A stretch of 32,869 nt of DNA. It comes from JADFMN01 sp964529975. GTDB lineage: Bacteria > Armatimonadota > Fimbriimonadia > Fimbriimonadales > Fimbriimonadaceae. The notes under the pieces were generated by a model that saw nothing but the letters and a program-made list of their open reading frames with translations, was not told the DNA's origin and did no database searches. The position numbers were made by a program, and so were the translations under genes. Positions 22,751 through 30,146 of this stretch are shown piece by piece (within the stretch, counting starts at the first letter, position 1; every line of letters starts with the position of its first letter). Location: NCBI GenBank assembly GCA_964529975.1, contig CAZGXW010000025.1, forward strand, positions 1-32,869, in the 5' to 3' direction.

Positions 22751-23686
22751 ATGGCCAAGTCCGATCTGCCAGAAGTGTTTGCGTCGCGCCCAATCGTCTA
22801 CCGCCCGCCCCAGGTGGTGCGGCTTAGCAACCCCATCCCGTTCATCACTTTCCTTCTCTTTGGCGGCGCGGGCTTTGGACTCTTCTCGACCCTTGGTGGA
22901 GGTGCCATCGGCGGAGTCGCGCTCGGTGCGTCGCTCGTGCTCGGCCTGGTGGTCTCAAGCGCCATCAAGATCGCAGCGGAGTGGGAAAAAGGGATCGTGT
23001 TCCGCCTCGGCAAGTACCACGCGCAGCGCGGTCCAGGACTGTTCGGAGTCATGCCGTTCTTCGACACGGTGAAGAAGGTCGACACGCGCATCCGCACGCT
23101 CGAAATCCCGCACAGGCAGGCGATCACGAAAGACAACGTGCCGGTCCGCATCGACGGCGTCATATTCATGCGGGTCATCGACCCTGCGGCGGCCGTGATC
23201 CGCGTGCAGAACTTCGAAGAGGCGGTGCAAGAGTACGCGCAGACCGCACTTCGCGATATTGTCGGTTCGACGTCGCTCGACGACATCCTCGCCGACCGCG
23301 AGGCGCTCGGACGAAAAGTCGAGGAGATGGTCGAGACGGAGATCGACGGTTGGGGGATCGAGGTCGCCGGCATTCGCATCCAGGACATTGAACTTCCCGA
23401 GGACCTGAAGCGCGTGATGGCGAGACAGGCGAGCGCAGAGCGCGAAAAGCGCGCGACGATCACCAAGGCCGAGGGCGACAAAGAGGCAGCCGAAAACCTC
23501 GCGGCGGCCGCCAAGACGATGGCGACCGCGAACGGCGCGCTCCAGTTGCGCACGCTCCAGACCCTCGACGGCCTGGGCACCTCGCCGTCGAACACGGTCG
23601 TGCTCGCGGTGCCGATCGAGGTCTTCGAGGCCCTGCGGTCGGTCCCTGGTCTTGCCAAGGCGATCGAGCGAAAAGACCTGCCGTGA
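22751..23686 (+). CDS. SPFH / band 7 (stomatin-like) membrane protein
   Basis: A 311-residue protein with two adjacent hydrophobic segments (about 30-68) and a stomatin-type SPFH domain: EWEKGIVFRLGKYHAQRGPGLFGVMPFFDTV, VDTRIRTLEIP, DNVPVRIDGVIFMRVIDP, and DIVGSTSLDDILADRE. A coiled coil follows (MARQASAEREKRATITKAEGDKEAAENL). Such proteins form large membrane rings that enclose or regulate proteases and lipid domains. The usual partner NfeD is not next to it; instead an M50 protease gene lies upstream. GAGGAG stands 7 nt before the ATG. Confidence 0.94.
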   Translation: MAKSDLPEVFASRPIVYRPPQVVRLSNPIPFITFLLFGGAGFGLFSTLGGGAIGGVALGASLVLGLVVSSAIKIAAEWEKGIVFRLGKYHAQRGPGLFGVMPFFDTVKKVDTRIRTLEIPHRQAITKDNVPVRIDGVIFMRVIDPAAAVIRVQNFEEAVQEYAQTALRDIVGSTSLDDILADREALGRKVEEMVETEIDGWGIEVAGIRIQDIELPEDLKRVMARQASAEREKRATITKAEGDKEAAENLAAAAKTMATANGALQLRTLQTLDGLGTSPSNTVVLAVPIEVFEALRSVPGLAKAIERKDLP

Positions 23687-23821
23687 TGGATTGAACACAG
23701 GCTGGCTTCCAACACGCTAAGGCCCTCGAGTTTCGGGGCAGTTACGGGGGGTGCTTTGCACACATGCGCGCAACGTCGGATTCAGCGCACAAGGTGCCCG
23801 CACCCCGTTTCCCTGCGCCGG

Positions 23822-23827
23822 TAAACT
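23822..23827 (+). promoter_or_regulatory. TAAACT box for prfA (near-leaderless)
   Basis: TAAACT ends 10 nt before ATG 23838. The spacer CGCTCCCTCC has no Shine-Dalgarno site. Confidence 0.45.
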
Positions 23828-23837
23828 CGCTCCCTCC

Positions 23838-24920
23838 ATGCTCGAAAAACTCGACGAGATCGAGCGGAAATTCACGATCACAGAAGAGGCGCTTCAAGAC
23901 CCCGCCATCGTCGTGAACCCCGCAAAACTCAAGCAACTCGGCAAACAGCGCGCCGAACTTGAGCCGCTCGTCGCTGTCATCCGGGACTACAAAAAGGCGC
24001 GGCAACAACTCGCTGACGCCGAAGAGATGCTGCGCGACCCGGCGTACGCCGAAGTCGCCGAAGATGCAAAGAAGGACCTCGAGCAGGCGAAACTGCTCAT
24101 CCCGCAATACGAAGAGCAACTGAAGGTCATGCTCTTGCCCAAGGATCCGAACGACAACAAGTCGGTCATTATCGAGATCCGCGCCGCAGCGGGCGGCGAC
24201 GAAGCGGCGCTGTTCGCCGCCGAACTCTTCCGCACGTATGTGCGATACGCCGAGCGACGTAAATGGTCGTACGACGTGATCAATAACGAGGAGTCGGGCA
24301 TTGGCGGCTCTTCGTCGGTCGTGTTCTCGATAGATGCCGACGGCGCGTACAGCCAGTTGAAGCACGAGAGCGGCGTGCACCGCGTGCAGCGCGTGCCCAA
24401 GACGGAATCGAGTGGACGCATCCACACTTCGACCGTCACCGTAGCCGTGATGCCGGAAGCAGAAGAGGTGGATGTACAGATTAACGACAACGACCTCGAG
24501 ATCTCGTCGTTCCGTTCGTCGTCCGCCGGCGGTCAGCACATGCAGAAGAACGACACGGCGGTCCGCATCGTGCACAAGCCCTCGGGGCTCGTGGTCGTAT
24601 GCCAAGACGAGAGGTCACAAGCCCAGAACAAACTGAAGGCGATGACAGTGCTGCGCTCGCGACTCTATGAGCAGGAGCAGGAGCGGCTCGCGAAGGAGCG
24701 CGGCGAACTGCGCCGTACACAGATCGGCACGGGAGACAGGAGCGAGAAGATCCGGACCTACAACTTCCCGCAAGACCGCATCACCGACCACCGCATTGGC
24801 CTCACCATCCACGGCATTGCTCCGTACCTGGACGGCGATATCCAGAGGATGATCGATGCCCTGAACCAAGAAGAGCAGGCGCGCAAGATCAGCCAGGCCC
24901 AGACAGACGCAGCAAGTTAG
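23838..24920 (+). CDS. prfA: Peptide chain release factor 1
   Basis: A 360-residue factor that reads UAA and UAG and triggers peptide release. The GGQ motif is in SSSAGGQHMQKNDTA, and the codon-recognition tripeptide is PKT in VQRVPKTESSGRIHTS, where PxT marks RF1 rather than RF2. Further signatures are IEIRAAAGGDEAALFAAELFR and RTYNFPQDRITDHRIG. The frame is open further upstream, but ATG 23838 is where the family begins (MLEKLDEIERKF) and it follows a TAAACT box. No prmC (the GGQ methylase gene often next to prfA) is visible; the next gene is unrelated. Confidence 0.97.
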   Translation: MLEKLDEIERKFTITEEALQDPAIVVNPAKLKQLGKQRAELEPLVAVIRDYKKARQQLADAEEMLRDPAYAEVAEDAKKDLEQAKLLIPQYEEQLKVMLLPKDPNDNKSVIIEIRAAAGGDEAALFAAELFRTYVRYAERRKWSYDVINNEESGIGGSSSVVFSIDADGAYSQLKHESGVHRVQRVPKTESSGRIHTSTVTVAVMPEAEEVDVQINDNDLEISSFRSSSAGGQHMQKNDTAVRIVHKPSGLVVVCQDERSQAQNKLKAMTVLRSRLYEQEQERLAKERGELRRTQIGTGDRSEKIRTYNFPQDRITDHRIGLTIHGIAPYLDGDIQRMIDALNQEEQARKISQAQTDAAS

Positions 24921-24957
24921 GGTTGGTTCGGCGGTCAAGTTGTCGATCTCAAGCCAG

Positions 24958-24963
24958 TAGAAT
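24958..24963 (+). promoter_or_regulatory. TAGAAT box for the orphan exported gene (leaderless)
   Basis: TAGAAT ends 7 nt before ATG 24971; the spacer TGTGGCG has no Shine-Dalgarno site. Confidence 0.5.
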
Positions 24964-24970
24964 TGTGGCG

Positions 24971-25975
24971 ATGCAAGCGGCATTGTTCGCCTTGGTCGTA
25001 TCGCTGGCTTCCCGACAGTCCACCGATGCCCGACAGGTCATCTTTGTTGCTCCATCGAGCCTGAGCGTCGAACGCGCTAAAGAAGTGATGGGCTCGGTCG
25101 CTCGGATGGATCCTGGGGAGTCGACTGAGTTCGCACGAAGGAGCGGTCTTGAGATTGCCATCGAAGGGGATACGACCTATCTGTTTGATCCAGAAGCGAT
25201 CTCAATCTCTGCCCAGCGACGTCTCGACGACGTCCTTCGCGGCATTGAACAATCGCTAGATGCGAGTGAGTTCCTTCGAAGCACGGCACTCCTCTCGCTT
25301 CCACCCGCACTTCGTGACGCGATTCGGATGCGAATTGTGTACCACGTTGGTCGGCTTTATTCTGACTTGCAGGAAGTCAATTTAAGGGTTCGAGTGTCGC
25401 CAGGCTTGTACGTTGTGTTGCAGTCTTCAGGAAAGAGGATTGAGGTGCCACTATACTTTGAGAGCGGAGACGTCGAACCAACTGTAGTCAAAAAAAGCAA
25501 GGGTAGTGAGGAAGGTGAGCTACCACCACTCGGACCTCTTACCCGTGTCGTTGTTCCGACTGACATAAGTGTCCACTACTGGTTCCCCTCGATTAGCCCA
25601 GCCACGCTTGATCGGATGGCTCGTGCATTCGAGATAGCCGCGGCTCTCTGCAGAAAGGAGCGTGTCAAGAGTTTCGAACTGGTCGATCGTGTTTGGTCAA
25701 GGTTCGTTCAGGCGAATTCGGGATCAACCGCTAATCTGCGAGAAGCGAAGACATGGAGAGACGTGCCTGTGCCTTTCCAACATCAAATTGAGTCCTCGGT
25801 GTCGGCTTCTAGTGCGAGGTTTGGATTTGATTCAGTTTCAGAAGTTCGTCCCTTCCTAGAAGGGGCGACCATTGTGCGGCAAGATCGCATTCTCGGTGTC
25901 ACCGTCCGGTTCAAAGATGCCGACACGGGACAGATCCAGGGAATGACGCTTCAAGTATGGCTTGACGGGAACTAG
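24971..25975 (+). CDS. Exported orphan protein, AT-richer than neighbours
   Basis: A 334-residue protein I do not recognise. The first 15-20 residues (QAALFALVVSLASRQSTDA) look like a short signal peptide. The rest is mixed alpha/beta with a basic-acidic linker (VVKKSKGSEEGELPP) near the middle and no cysteine pairs or catalytic pattern I can name. Codon use differs from the surroundings: many more A/T-ending codons and stretches such as TTGATTCAGTTTCAGAAG, so acquisition by transfer is possible. It has its own TAGAAT box and ends in a 4-bp overlap with the convergent oxidoreductase gene. Confidence 0.7.
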   Translation: MQAALFALVVSLASRQSTDARQVIFVAPSSLSVERAKEVMGSVARMDPGESTEFARRSGLEIAIEGDTTYLFDPEAISISAQRRLDDVLRGIEQSLDASEFLRSTALLSLPPALRDAIRMRIVYHVGRLYSDLQEVNLRVRVSPGLYVVLQSSGKRIEVPLYFESGDVEPTVVKKSKGSEEGELPPLGPLTRVVVPTDISVHYWFPSISPATLDRMARAFEIAAALCRKERVKSFELVDRVWSRFVQANSGSTANLREAKTWRDVPVPFQHQIESSVSASSARFGFDSVSEVRPFLEGATIVRQDRILGVTVRFKDADTGQIQGMTLQVWLDGN

Positions 25976-26949
25976 GGGCTAACTGGCGCGCCTTCTCGCT
26001 CCGCCGATTCATAGCAGGCGCGAGTCAGGCGGACGACGTCCATCCCGCACTCGAACGGTGCGAGCACTTCGCCGCGACCAAGCACCGCGTCGATGAAATC
26101 CTGATCCGGCGTCACCGTTTTGGCCTCAGGCGTTACGAAGGACTTCGCCCCACCGCGCTCTGTCAGTTCGAGCACGCCGTCTGTCCATGACACGATCGCG
26201 CCCTCCAGCGTGACCACATGTCGTTCGTGCCAGGTCGGCGAGTGGCCCATGACACAGATCGAGGCGAGCGCACCGTTAGAGAACTGCACAGAGGTGACGG
26301 AGTCGATCTCGACAGGAGTGCCCCTGTTGTCAGTCACACATGAGACGGACGCAGGAGCCAAGCCAGTGGACCACAGCAAGATGTCGAAGATGTGGCTGCC
26401 GCTGTCGTTGAGCATCCCGCCTTGCGAGAGGTCCGGGTCTTGCCGCCAAGTGCCCTGCGTGAAGTTCAGCCAGTCCTGCGCGAGCACCGAATTGATCATC
26501 AGGATTTGACCGTACTTTCCTGACTGCAAGATAGAGCGCAGCCACTGGAACTCGGCGAGCCCGTGGCGTTGGTAACTCACCGCTCCGACGCGGCCCGACC
26601 GGTCGCGTGCATCAACGCACGCCCTCGCGTCCTCTACCGAGCATGCCAAGGGCTTCTCGACCAGGACGTGCAGCCCTGCCTCGAACGACGAAACGACTTG
26701 GTGGCGGTGGAACTTGTGAGGGGTGACGAGCAACACGGCGTCGATCCCGCCTGCACCGAGCATTGCATCGAACTCGGCGTACTCCAGCACGTCCACGAGT
26801 TGCGGGAACTTAGCCTTGGTTTCGCCGGTCTGCTTGGGGTCTGGGTCGCACATCGCCGCGACCTCGACTTCGGGGATGTCCAGCATTTGCTGCAACCGGT
26901 GGCGCATGAACCCGCCACACCCCACCAGACCGACACGGACCTTTTCCAT
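25972..26949 (-). CDS. Gfo/Idh/MocA family oxidoreductase
   Basis: A 325-residue NAD(P)-dependent dehydrogenase of the sugar or inositol type. The Rossmann part has VRVGLVGCGGFMRHRL, then MCDPDPKQ, DAVLLVTPHKFHRHQVV and the family signature VEKPLACSVEDARAC, where the lysine is catalytic. The C-terminal sheet domain has GGMLNDSGSHIFDILLWSTG, with the histidine commonly in the active site. The substrate cannot be read from sequence; no sugar-metabolism genes are next to it. It is a lone gene, convergent with the orphan on its left and divergent from the peptidase on its right. Confidence 0.93.
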   Translation of the reverse strand: MEKVRVGLVGCGGFMRHRLQQMLDIPEVEVAAMCDPDPKQTGETKAKFPQLVDVLEYAEFDAMLGAGGIDAVLLVTPHKFHRHQVVSSFEAGLHVLVEKPLACSVEDARACVDARDRSGRVGAVSYQRHGLAEFQWLRSILQSGKYGQILMINSVLAQDWLNFTQGTWRQDPDLSQGGMLNDSGSHIFDILLWSTGLAPASVSCVTDNRGTPVEIDSVTSVQFSNGALASICVMGHSPTWHERHVVTLEGAIVSWTDGVLELTERGGAKSFVTPEAKTVTPDQDFIDAVLGRGEVLAPFECGMDVVRLTRACYESAEREGAPVSP

Positions 26950-26968
26950 AAACCCACACCCAGCCCCG

Positions 26969-26974
26969 TAAAGT
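26969..26974 (+). promoter_or_regulatory. TAAAGT box upstream of the snapalysin-like gene
   Basis: TAAAGT of the TANNNT type would start a message near 26981 with a leader of about 98 nt to ATG 27079. It lies in the 129-bp divergent gap with the oxidoreductase gene. Confidence 0.35.
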
Positions 26975-26976
26975 TG

Positions 26977-27014
26977 CGGGCCGGTTCCACCGAAACATTA
27001 CCTGTGGAAGCCCG
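26977..27014 (+). other. Stem-loop in the divergent region
   Basis: CGGGC plus TTCCAC (26977-26981 and 26985-26990) pair with GTGGAA plus GCCCG (27004-27014): 11 base pairs with a 3-nt bulge and a 13-nt loop. A second perfect stem GCGCGA/TCGCGC lies at 27045-27060. Both would be at or in the leader of the plus-strand gene. They match no riboswitch class that I can recognise. Confidence 0.4.
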
Positions 27015-27078
27015 GCGAGCAAGTGGAAAAACCAGACAGGTGGAGCGCGAACTGTCGCGCGCTGGCTGGTTGGTTTCT

Positions 27079-27990
27079 ATGGCCCGTCACAACGTTTTTC
27101 GTCTTGCTGTCAAAGCCGTCGCGCTCAGCGCAGGCGTCTTCGTGCTCTCTGGGTTCTCGTCGTCGAGCATCGGGCGCGACACGCGCGTCCAGGACAGGCT
27201 TTACGACCATCTCGACTACGCCGAGAAGGCGCTGCTCTACGGGCAGACGAGCGAGGCCGTCGCCTATGCCGAGATGGTCTTGCTGCGGCGAGAGATCACG
27301 GTCTACGTCGACGAGACCAATGTCCCGTGGCAGATCAAGGACGATGCGAAGCGCGCCCTGCGCGATGCCGCGACCAACTGGGAAGACGCCCTCAACCGCG
27401 AAGTCCGTTTCCGCTTTGTGCCTTATCCCGACGCCGATGTGATTGTCCGCTACGCGGACACGATGAAGTACGACGGCAAGAGCGCGGCAGGCACCGTGCG
27501 GTGGACGCGCCAGGTCATCAGCCTTGGCAGTGACCAGTTCGTGTATGAAGTCCGCGCCAACGTGACGCTCCGCACCGAGCGGCCAAGCGGCGGAACGATG
27601 AACTACGGTCAGATGTTGCACACAGCGGGCCACGAACTCGGACACATCCTTGGGCTAGAAGACTCGGCGCGCACGGGCGACCTGATGGGCCCGCTGCGAC
27701 TCGACCGACCGGTCGAGCGCGCGACACGGAACGAGAAGGACAGCCTCCTCACGTTCCGCAAGCAAGCGGACCTCTTGCTGCAACGCTGCTCGGGCAGCGA
27801 GTACGATCCCACCGTCCGTGCGGAGATCACTGGCGAAGTGACCGCGCAAAAGGAAAGCGTTGACTACCAAGAAGCTGGTGCTCGGGTCGCTCGCAATGGG
27901 CGCAGGACTCCTTCTGTACGGAGCGATCGTCGAAGCAAGGCGGTTGAGCCGCGAAAGACAGGTTTTGAGATTGGCGGGATGGCCCGCTAG
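27079..27990 (+). CDS. Exported metzincin-like peptidase, snapalysin-type zinc site
   Basis: A 303-residue exported protein. Residues 1-25 form a signal peptide or membrane anchor (FRLAVKAVALSAGVFVLSGF). A helical segment precedes the catalytic domain (about 73-215), which starts with the strand ITVYVDETNVPWQIKDDAKRA. The zinc site is HELGHILGLED (185-195), HExxHxxGxxD, with Asp in place of the third His as in snapalysin (M7), and a Met-turn-like DLMGPL follows. The last 43 residues are Arg-rich and overlap the next gene in another frame. ATG 27079 is taken because the signal sequence starts there; the frame is open far upstream but antisense to another gene. Confidence 0.8.
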   Translation: MARHNVFRLAVKAVALSAGVFVLSGFSSSSIGRDTRVQDRLYDHLDYAEKALLYGQTSEAVAYAEMVLLRREITVYVDETNVPWQIKDDAKRALRDAATNWEDALNREVRFRFVPYPDADVIVRYADTMKYDGKSAAGTVRWTRQVISLGSDQFVYEVRANVTLRTERPSGGTMNYGQMLHTAGHELGHILGLEDSARTGDLMGPLRLDRPVERATRNEKDSLLTFRKQADLLLQRCSGSEYDPTVRAEITGEVTAQKESVDYQEAGARVARNGRRTPSVRSDRRSKAVEPRKTGFEIGGMAR

Positions 27991-28672
27991 CCACGACGGC
28001 TACCGCATTGGCCTTATTGCCGACAGCCACATCCGCGATCCCCTGACGATCGACCTCACGCAGCGCGCCCTGCGCTACCTCGTTTCCGAGCGCCCCGACA
28101 TGATCGCCTTTGCGGGCGACATGGTCGAGAAGTGGGGAGGTGGAGTCCGCAAAATGGTTCGCGAGGCGCTGTCCCCCCTCCGGGACTACGACGGGCCGTG
28201 CGTGGCGATTCCTGGCAACCACGACTACTACAAAGGTGAGCCGGAAAGCCTACGCCCGATCTTCGAGGACTACGGTATCCGACTCTTGCGCAACGAGTGT
28301 TGGCGCCACGACGGCATCAACTGGGTCGGCGTCGACTCGGCCTGCGAGGAGATGGCCGATCCGTTCACAGCGATCCGTCAGTGCGACCCGCGCGACCCTA
28401 CCGTCGTGCTTTGGCACGAGCCGGACGCGGTCGAGTGGCTGCCCCTTGGGCCAGAACTCATGCTCAGCGGCCATAGCCATGGCGGCCAGTTCACGACGCC
28501 CTGGGGATGGGCCCCGATGACCAGCAGGCTTGGAAAGAAGTACCTACGAGGCTTTTATCCGGACGCTCCCGTGCCGATCTATGTATCGAGAGGACTGGGC
28601 ACGACTGGCCCGCCTTCGAGGCTCTTTTGTCCGGCAGAAGCCACTGTGCTGACCCTTCGACCCAAGCCTTGA
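27860..28672 (+). CDS. Membrane-anchored calcineurin-like phosphoesterase (YaeI/LpxG type)
   Basis: A 270-residue metal-dependent phosphoesterase with an N-terminal membrane anchor (LVLGSLAMGAGLLLYGAIVE). All core motifs are present: DSH in IGLIADSHIRD, GDM in IAFAGDMVEKW, GNHD in VAIPGNHDYYKG, LWHEPDA and GHSHGGQ. Relatives include YaeI/YkuE and LpxG, a UDP-2,3-diacylglucosamine pyrophosphatase of lipid A synthesis. The Kdo-transferase-like gene next to it makes an LpxG role attractive but unproven. The start is TTG, with AAAGGAAAG placed correctly before it. It overlaps the upstream gene by 131 bp out of frame. Confidence 0.9.
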   Translation: MTTKKLVLGSLAMGAGLLLYGAIVEARRLSRERQVLRLAGWPASHDGYRIGLIADSHIRDPLTIDLTQRALRYLVSERPDMIAFAGDMVEKWGGGVRKMVREALSPLRDYDGPCVAIPGNHDYYKGEPESLRPIFEDYGIRLLRNECWRHDGINWVGVDSACEEMADPFTAIRQCDPRDPTVVLWHEPDAVEWLPLGPELMLSGHSHGGQFTTPWGWAPMTSRLGKKYLRGFYPDAPVPIYVSRGLGTTGPPSRLFCPAEATVLTLRPKP

Positions 28673-28682
28673 CAGGCCTGTC
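28671..28682. promoter_or_regulatory. 12-bp palindrome overlapping a TTGACA element
   Basis: GACAGGCCTGTC is a perfect palindrome that overlaps the stop codon of the phosphoesterase gene and a TTGACA hexamer (28669-28674). TAAACC stands 17 nt further on (28692-28697). An operator over a waaA promoter is possible; no known regulator can be named. Confidence 0.35.
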
Positions 28683-28700
28683 GACCGTCCCTAAACCTGG

Positions 28701-28706
28701 TAAAGT
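28701..28706 (+). promoter_or_regulatory. TAAAGT box upstream of waaA
   Basis: TAAAGT, 45 nt before the waaA ATG and 14 nt before the ATG of an 8-codon reading frame at 28721-28747. It competes with TTGACA-17-TAAACC (28669-28697) as the waaA promoter. Confidence 0.35.
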
Positions 28707-28720
28707 CGTGCGGACACCCC

Positions 28721-28747
28721 ATGCCGACCGGCCACCGCAGCGCGTGA
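28721..28747 (+). other. Possible upstream mini reading frame (8 codons)
   Basis: ATG CCG ACC GGC CAC CGC AGC GCG TGA encodes MPTGHRSA and ends 4 nt before the waaA ATG. If transcription starts behind the TAAAGT box, it would be the first reading frame of the message and could couple initiation to waaA. It may equally be chance. Confidence 0.25.
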
Positions 28748-28751
28748 GCAT

Positions 28752-30122
28752 ATGAGCATCTCGAAGGCTAAGTTTGCAGCCGGAATCCAGACAGAAAACG
28801 TTGCGCGTGTTTGGCTTGACCCCTCGCTCTTTCTGTGGAGCATTGTTATGGTGGTCTGGGCGCCGTTCAGCCTCTTCCATCGTCTGCGGCGCGCCACGTT
28901 CCGGTCAAAGGTCGAAGAGTTCGTGCCCGAGCGGTGGGGCCGCCACATCCAGACGCCCGAACTCACGAACGCGCTCCTGAACAAGGCAGGGTCGCATGTC
29001 GTTCTGGTCGGGGCCAGTTTCGGCGAGGTGCTTATCGTCGACAAGATCACCAAGGCATTGCGCGGCACCCGCCCCGAGATAAAGGTCACGTGGGCGATCC
29101 GGGACAGGCAGACCGTCGAGCACGTTAAGAAGATGCACCCTGGCCAGTCGGTCGTGTACTGGCCGTTCGACTGGATCGTTCCGGTCGTCAAGTGGCTGAA
29201 GGCGGTCAAGCCGGACGTCATTGTGATGCTGGAGCGCTACCGTTTTCCGACGTTCGTGCGAGCGAGCAAGTGCTTTGGCGCAGACGTGGTGCTCGTGAAC
29301 GGCAGGTGCCGGCACCGAAAGTTCTTCTTCTGGTTCGGCCGCGCCTATTACAGGTGGCTATTCAGCGGTTTCCGCGCCGTGTTCTTCCAGAACGACAACT
29401 ACCTGAACAACGCGCGTCCGCTCTTGTCCATGCGCACAAAGGCGCAGGCGACGGGCGACATCAAGTTCGATCTGAGCCACATTCCCATCGATGCAGAGAA
29501 GGCCGTCGCCGTAGACCGTTGGATCGCTTCCGTCGGTGAGACTCCGCTCTTGGCGGTCGGCAGCACGGACAGCGCAGACGAAGAGAAGTTCGTGCTTGAC
29601 GCGTTTACAGCCGTGCGCAAGACCGTCAATGCTCGCCTCATGATCGCGCCGCGGCGACCAGGCCGCGCCGATGAACTCGCCGAGATCGTCCGATCGTTCG
29701 GCCTCACCGTCAGCAGGCGCTCAAAGATGGAGGGTGCCGCGGACGTCTACATCCTCGACACGTTTGGCGAACTCTCTTATGCGTACAAGTTCGCATCCGC
29801 CGCATATGTCGGCGGTGCGCTCTTCGGCATGGGCCACAACGTCATTGAGCCCCTCGAGTGGGGCATCCCCGTCTCGTATGGCCCGAACCGCGGGCATTTC
29901 GGAACGATTCAAGAGTCTTGCGAGCGCGCAGGCGTGGGCACACGCATCGCCAAGTCCTCGCAATTGGCCGTCCACTGGCTTGGCGTGCTGAACTCCAAGG
30001 ATTGCAGAGCGGAGATCGCGGAGCAGTGCCGCACGATGTTGGAACGGCACCGCGGCGCGCTCGGCGTGACGTTGGACGAGGTCCACGAACTGATCGAAGA
30101 GCGAGAGTCCAGAACCTCCTGA
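28752..30122 (+). CDS. waaA: 3-deoxy-D-manno-octulosonic acid transferase-like protein
   Basis: A 456-residue GT-B glycosyltransferase that, in the family, adds Kdo to lipid IVA on the cytoplasmic face of the inner membrane. After a membrane segment (about 26-42) it has the catalytic-base motif VGASFGEVLIVD (E92), VVYWPFDWIVPVVKWLKAVKPD with VIVMLERYRFPTF, VLVNGRCRHRK, GDIKFDLS, GSTDSADEEK, LMIAPRRPGRADE, and the C-terminal donor-binding GALFGMGHNVIEPLEWGIPVSYGP. This is longer than the E. coli enzyme, and several usual residues differ (MLERYRFP for the common METELWP), so the donor or acceptor may vary. It supports an outer membrane with LPS-like lipid. Confidence 0.87.
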   Translation: MSISKAKFAAGIQTENVARVWLDPSLFLWSIVMVVWAPFSLFHRLRRATFRSKVEEFVPERWGRHIQTPELTNALLNKAGSHVVLVGASFGEVLIVDKITKALRGTRPEIKVTWAIRDRQTVEHVKKMHPGQSVVYWPFDWIVPVVKWLKAVKPDVIVMLERYRFPTFVRASKCFGADVVLVNGRCRHRKFFFWFGRAYYRWLFSGFRAVFFQNDNYLNNARPLLSMRTKAQATGDIKFDLSHIPIDAEKAVAVDRWIASVGETPLLAVGSTDSADEEKFVLDAFTAVRKTVNARLMIAPRRPGRADELAEIVRSFGLTVSRRSKMEGAADVYILDTFGELSYAYKFASAAYVGGALFGMGHNVIEPLEWGIPVSYGPNRGHFGTIQESCERAGVGTRIAKSSQLAVHWLGVLNSKDCRAEIAEQCRTMLERHRGALGVTLDEVHELIEERESRTS

Positions 30123-30131
30123 GGGCTTCGG

Positions 30132-30137
30132 TACACT
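30132..30137 (+). promoter_or_regulatory. -10 box (TACACT) of tRNA-Arg
   Basis: TACACT lies 9 nt before the first base of tRNA-Arg and fits the TANNNT type. No clear -35 element. Confidence 0.45.
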
Positions 30138-30146
30138 TAACGCACC

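Noticed and set aside
22798..23763. A 321-codon minus-strand frame
   Set aside because: It is antisense to the SPFH gene, whose motifs are clear; composition is Ser/Ala/Arg-rich without a recognisable domain.
26969..27078. Known riboswitch (c-di-GMP, cobalamin, fluoride, glycine)
   Set aside because: The leader lacks the conserved core sequences of these classes; only simple stems are visible.
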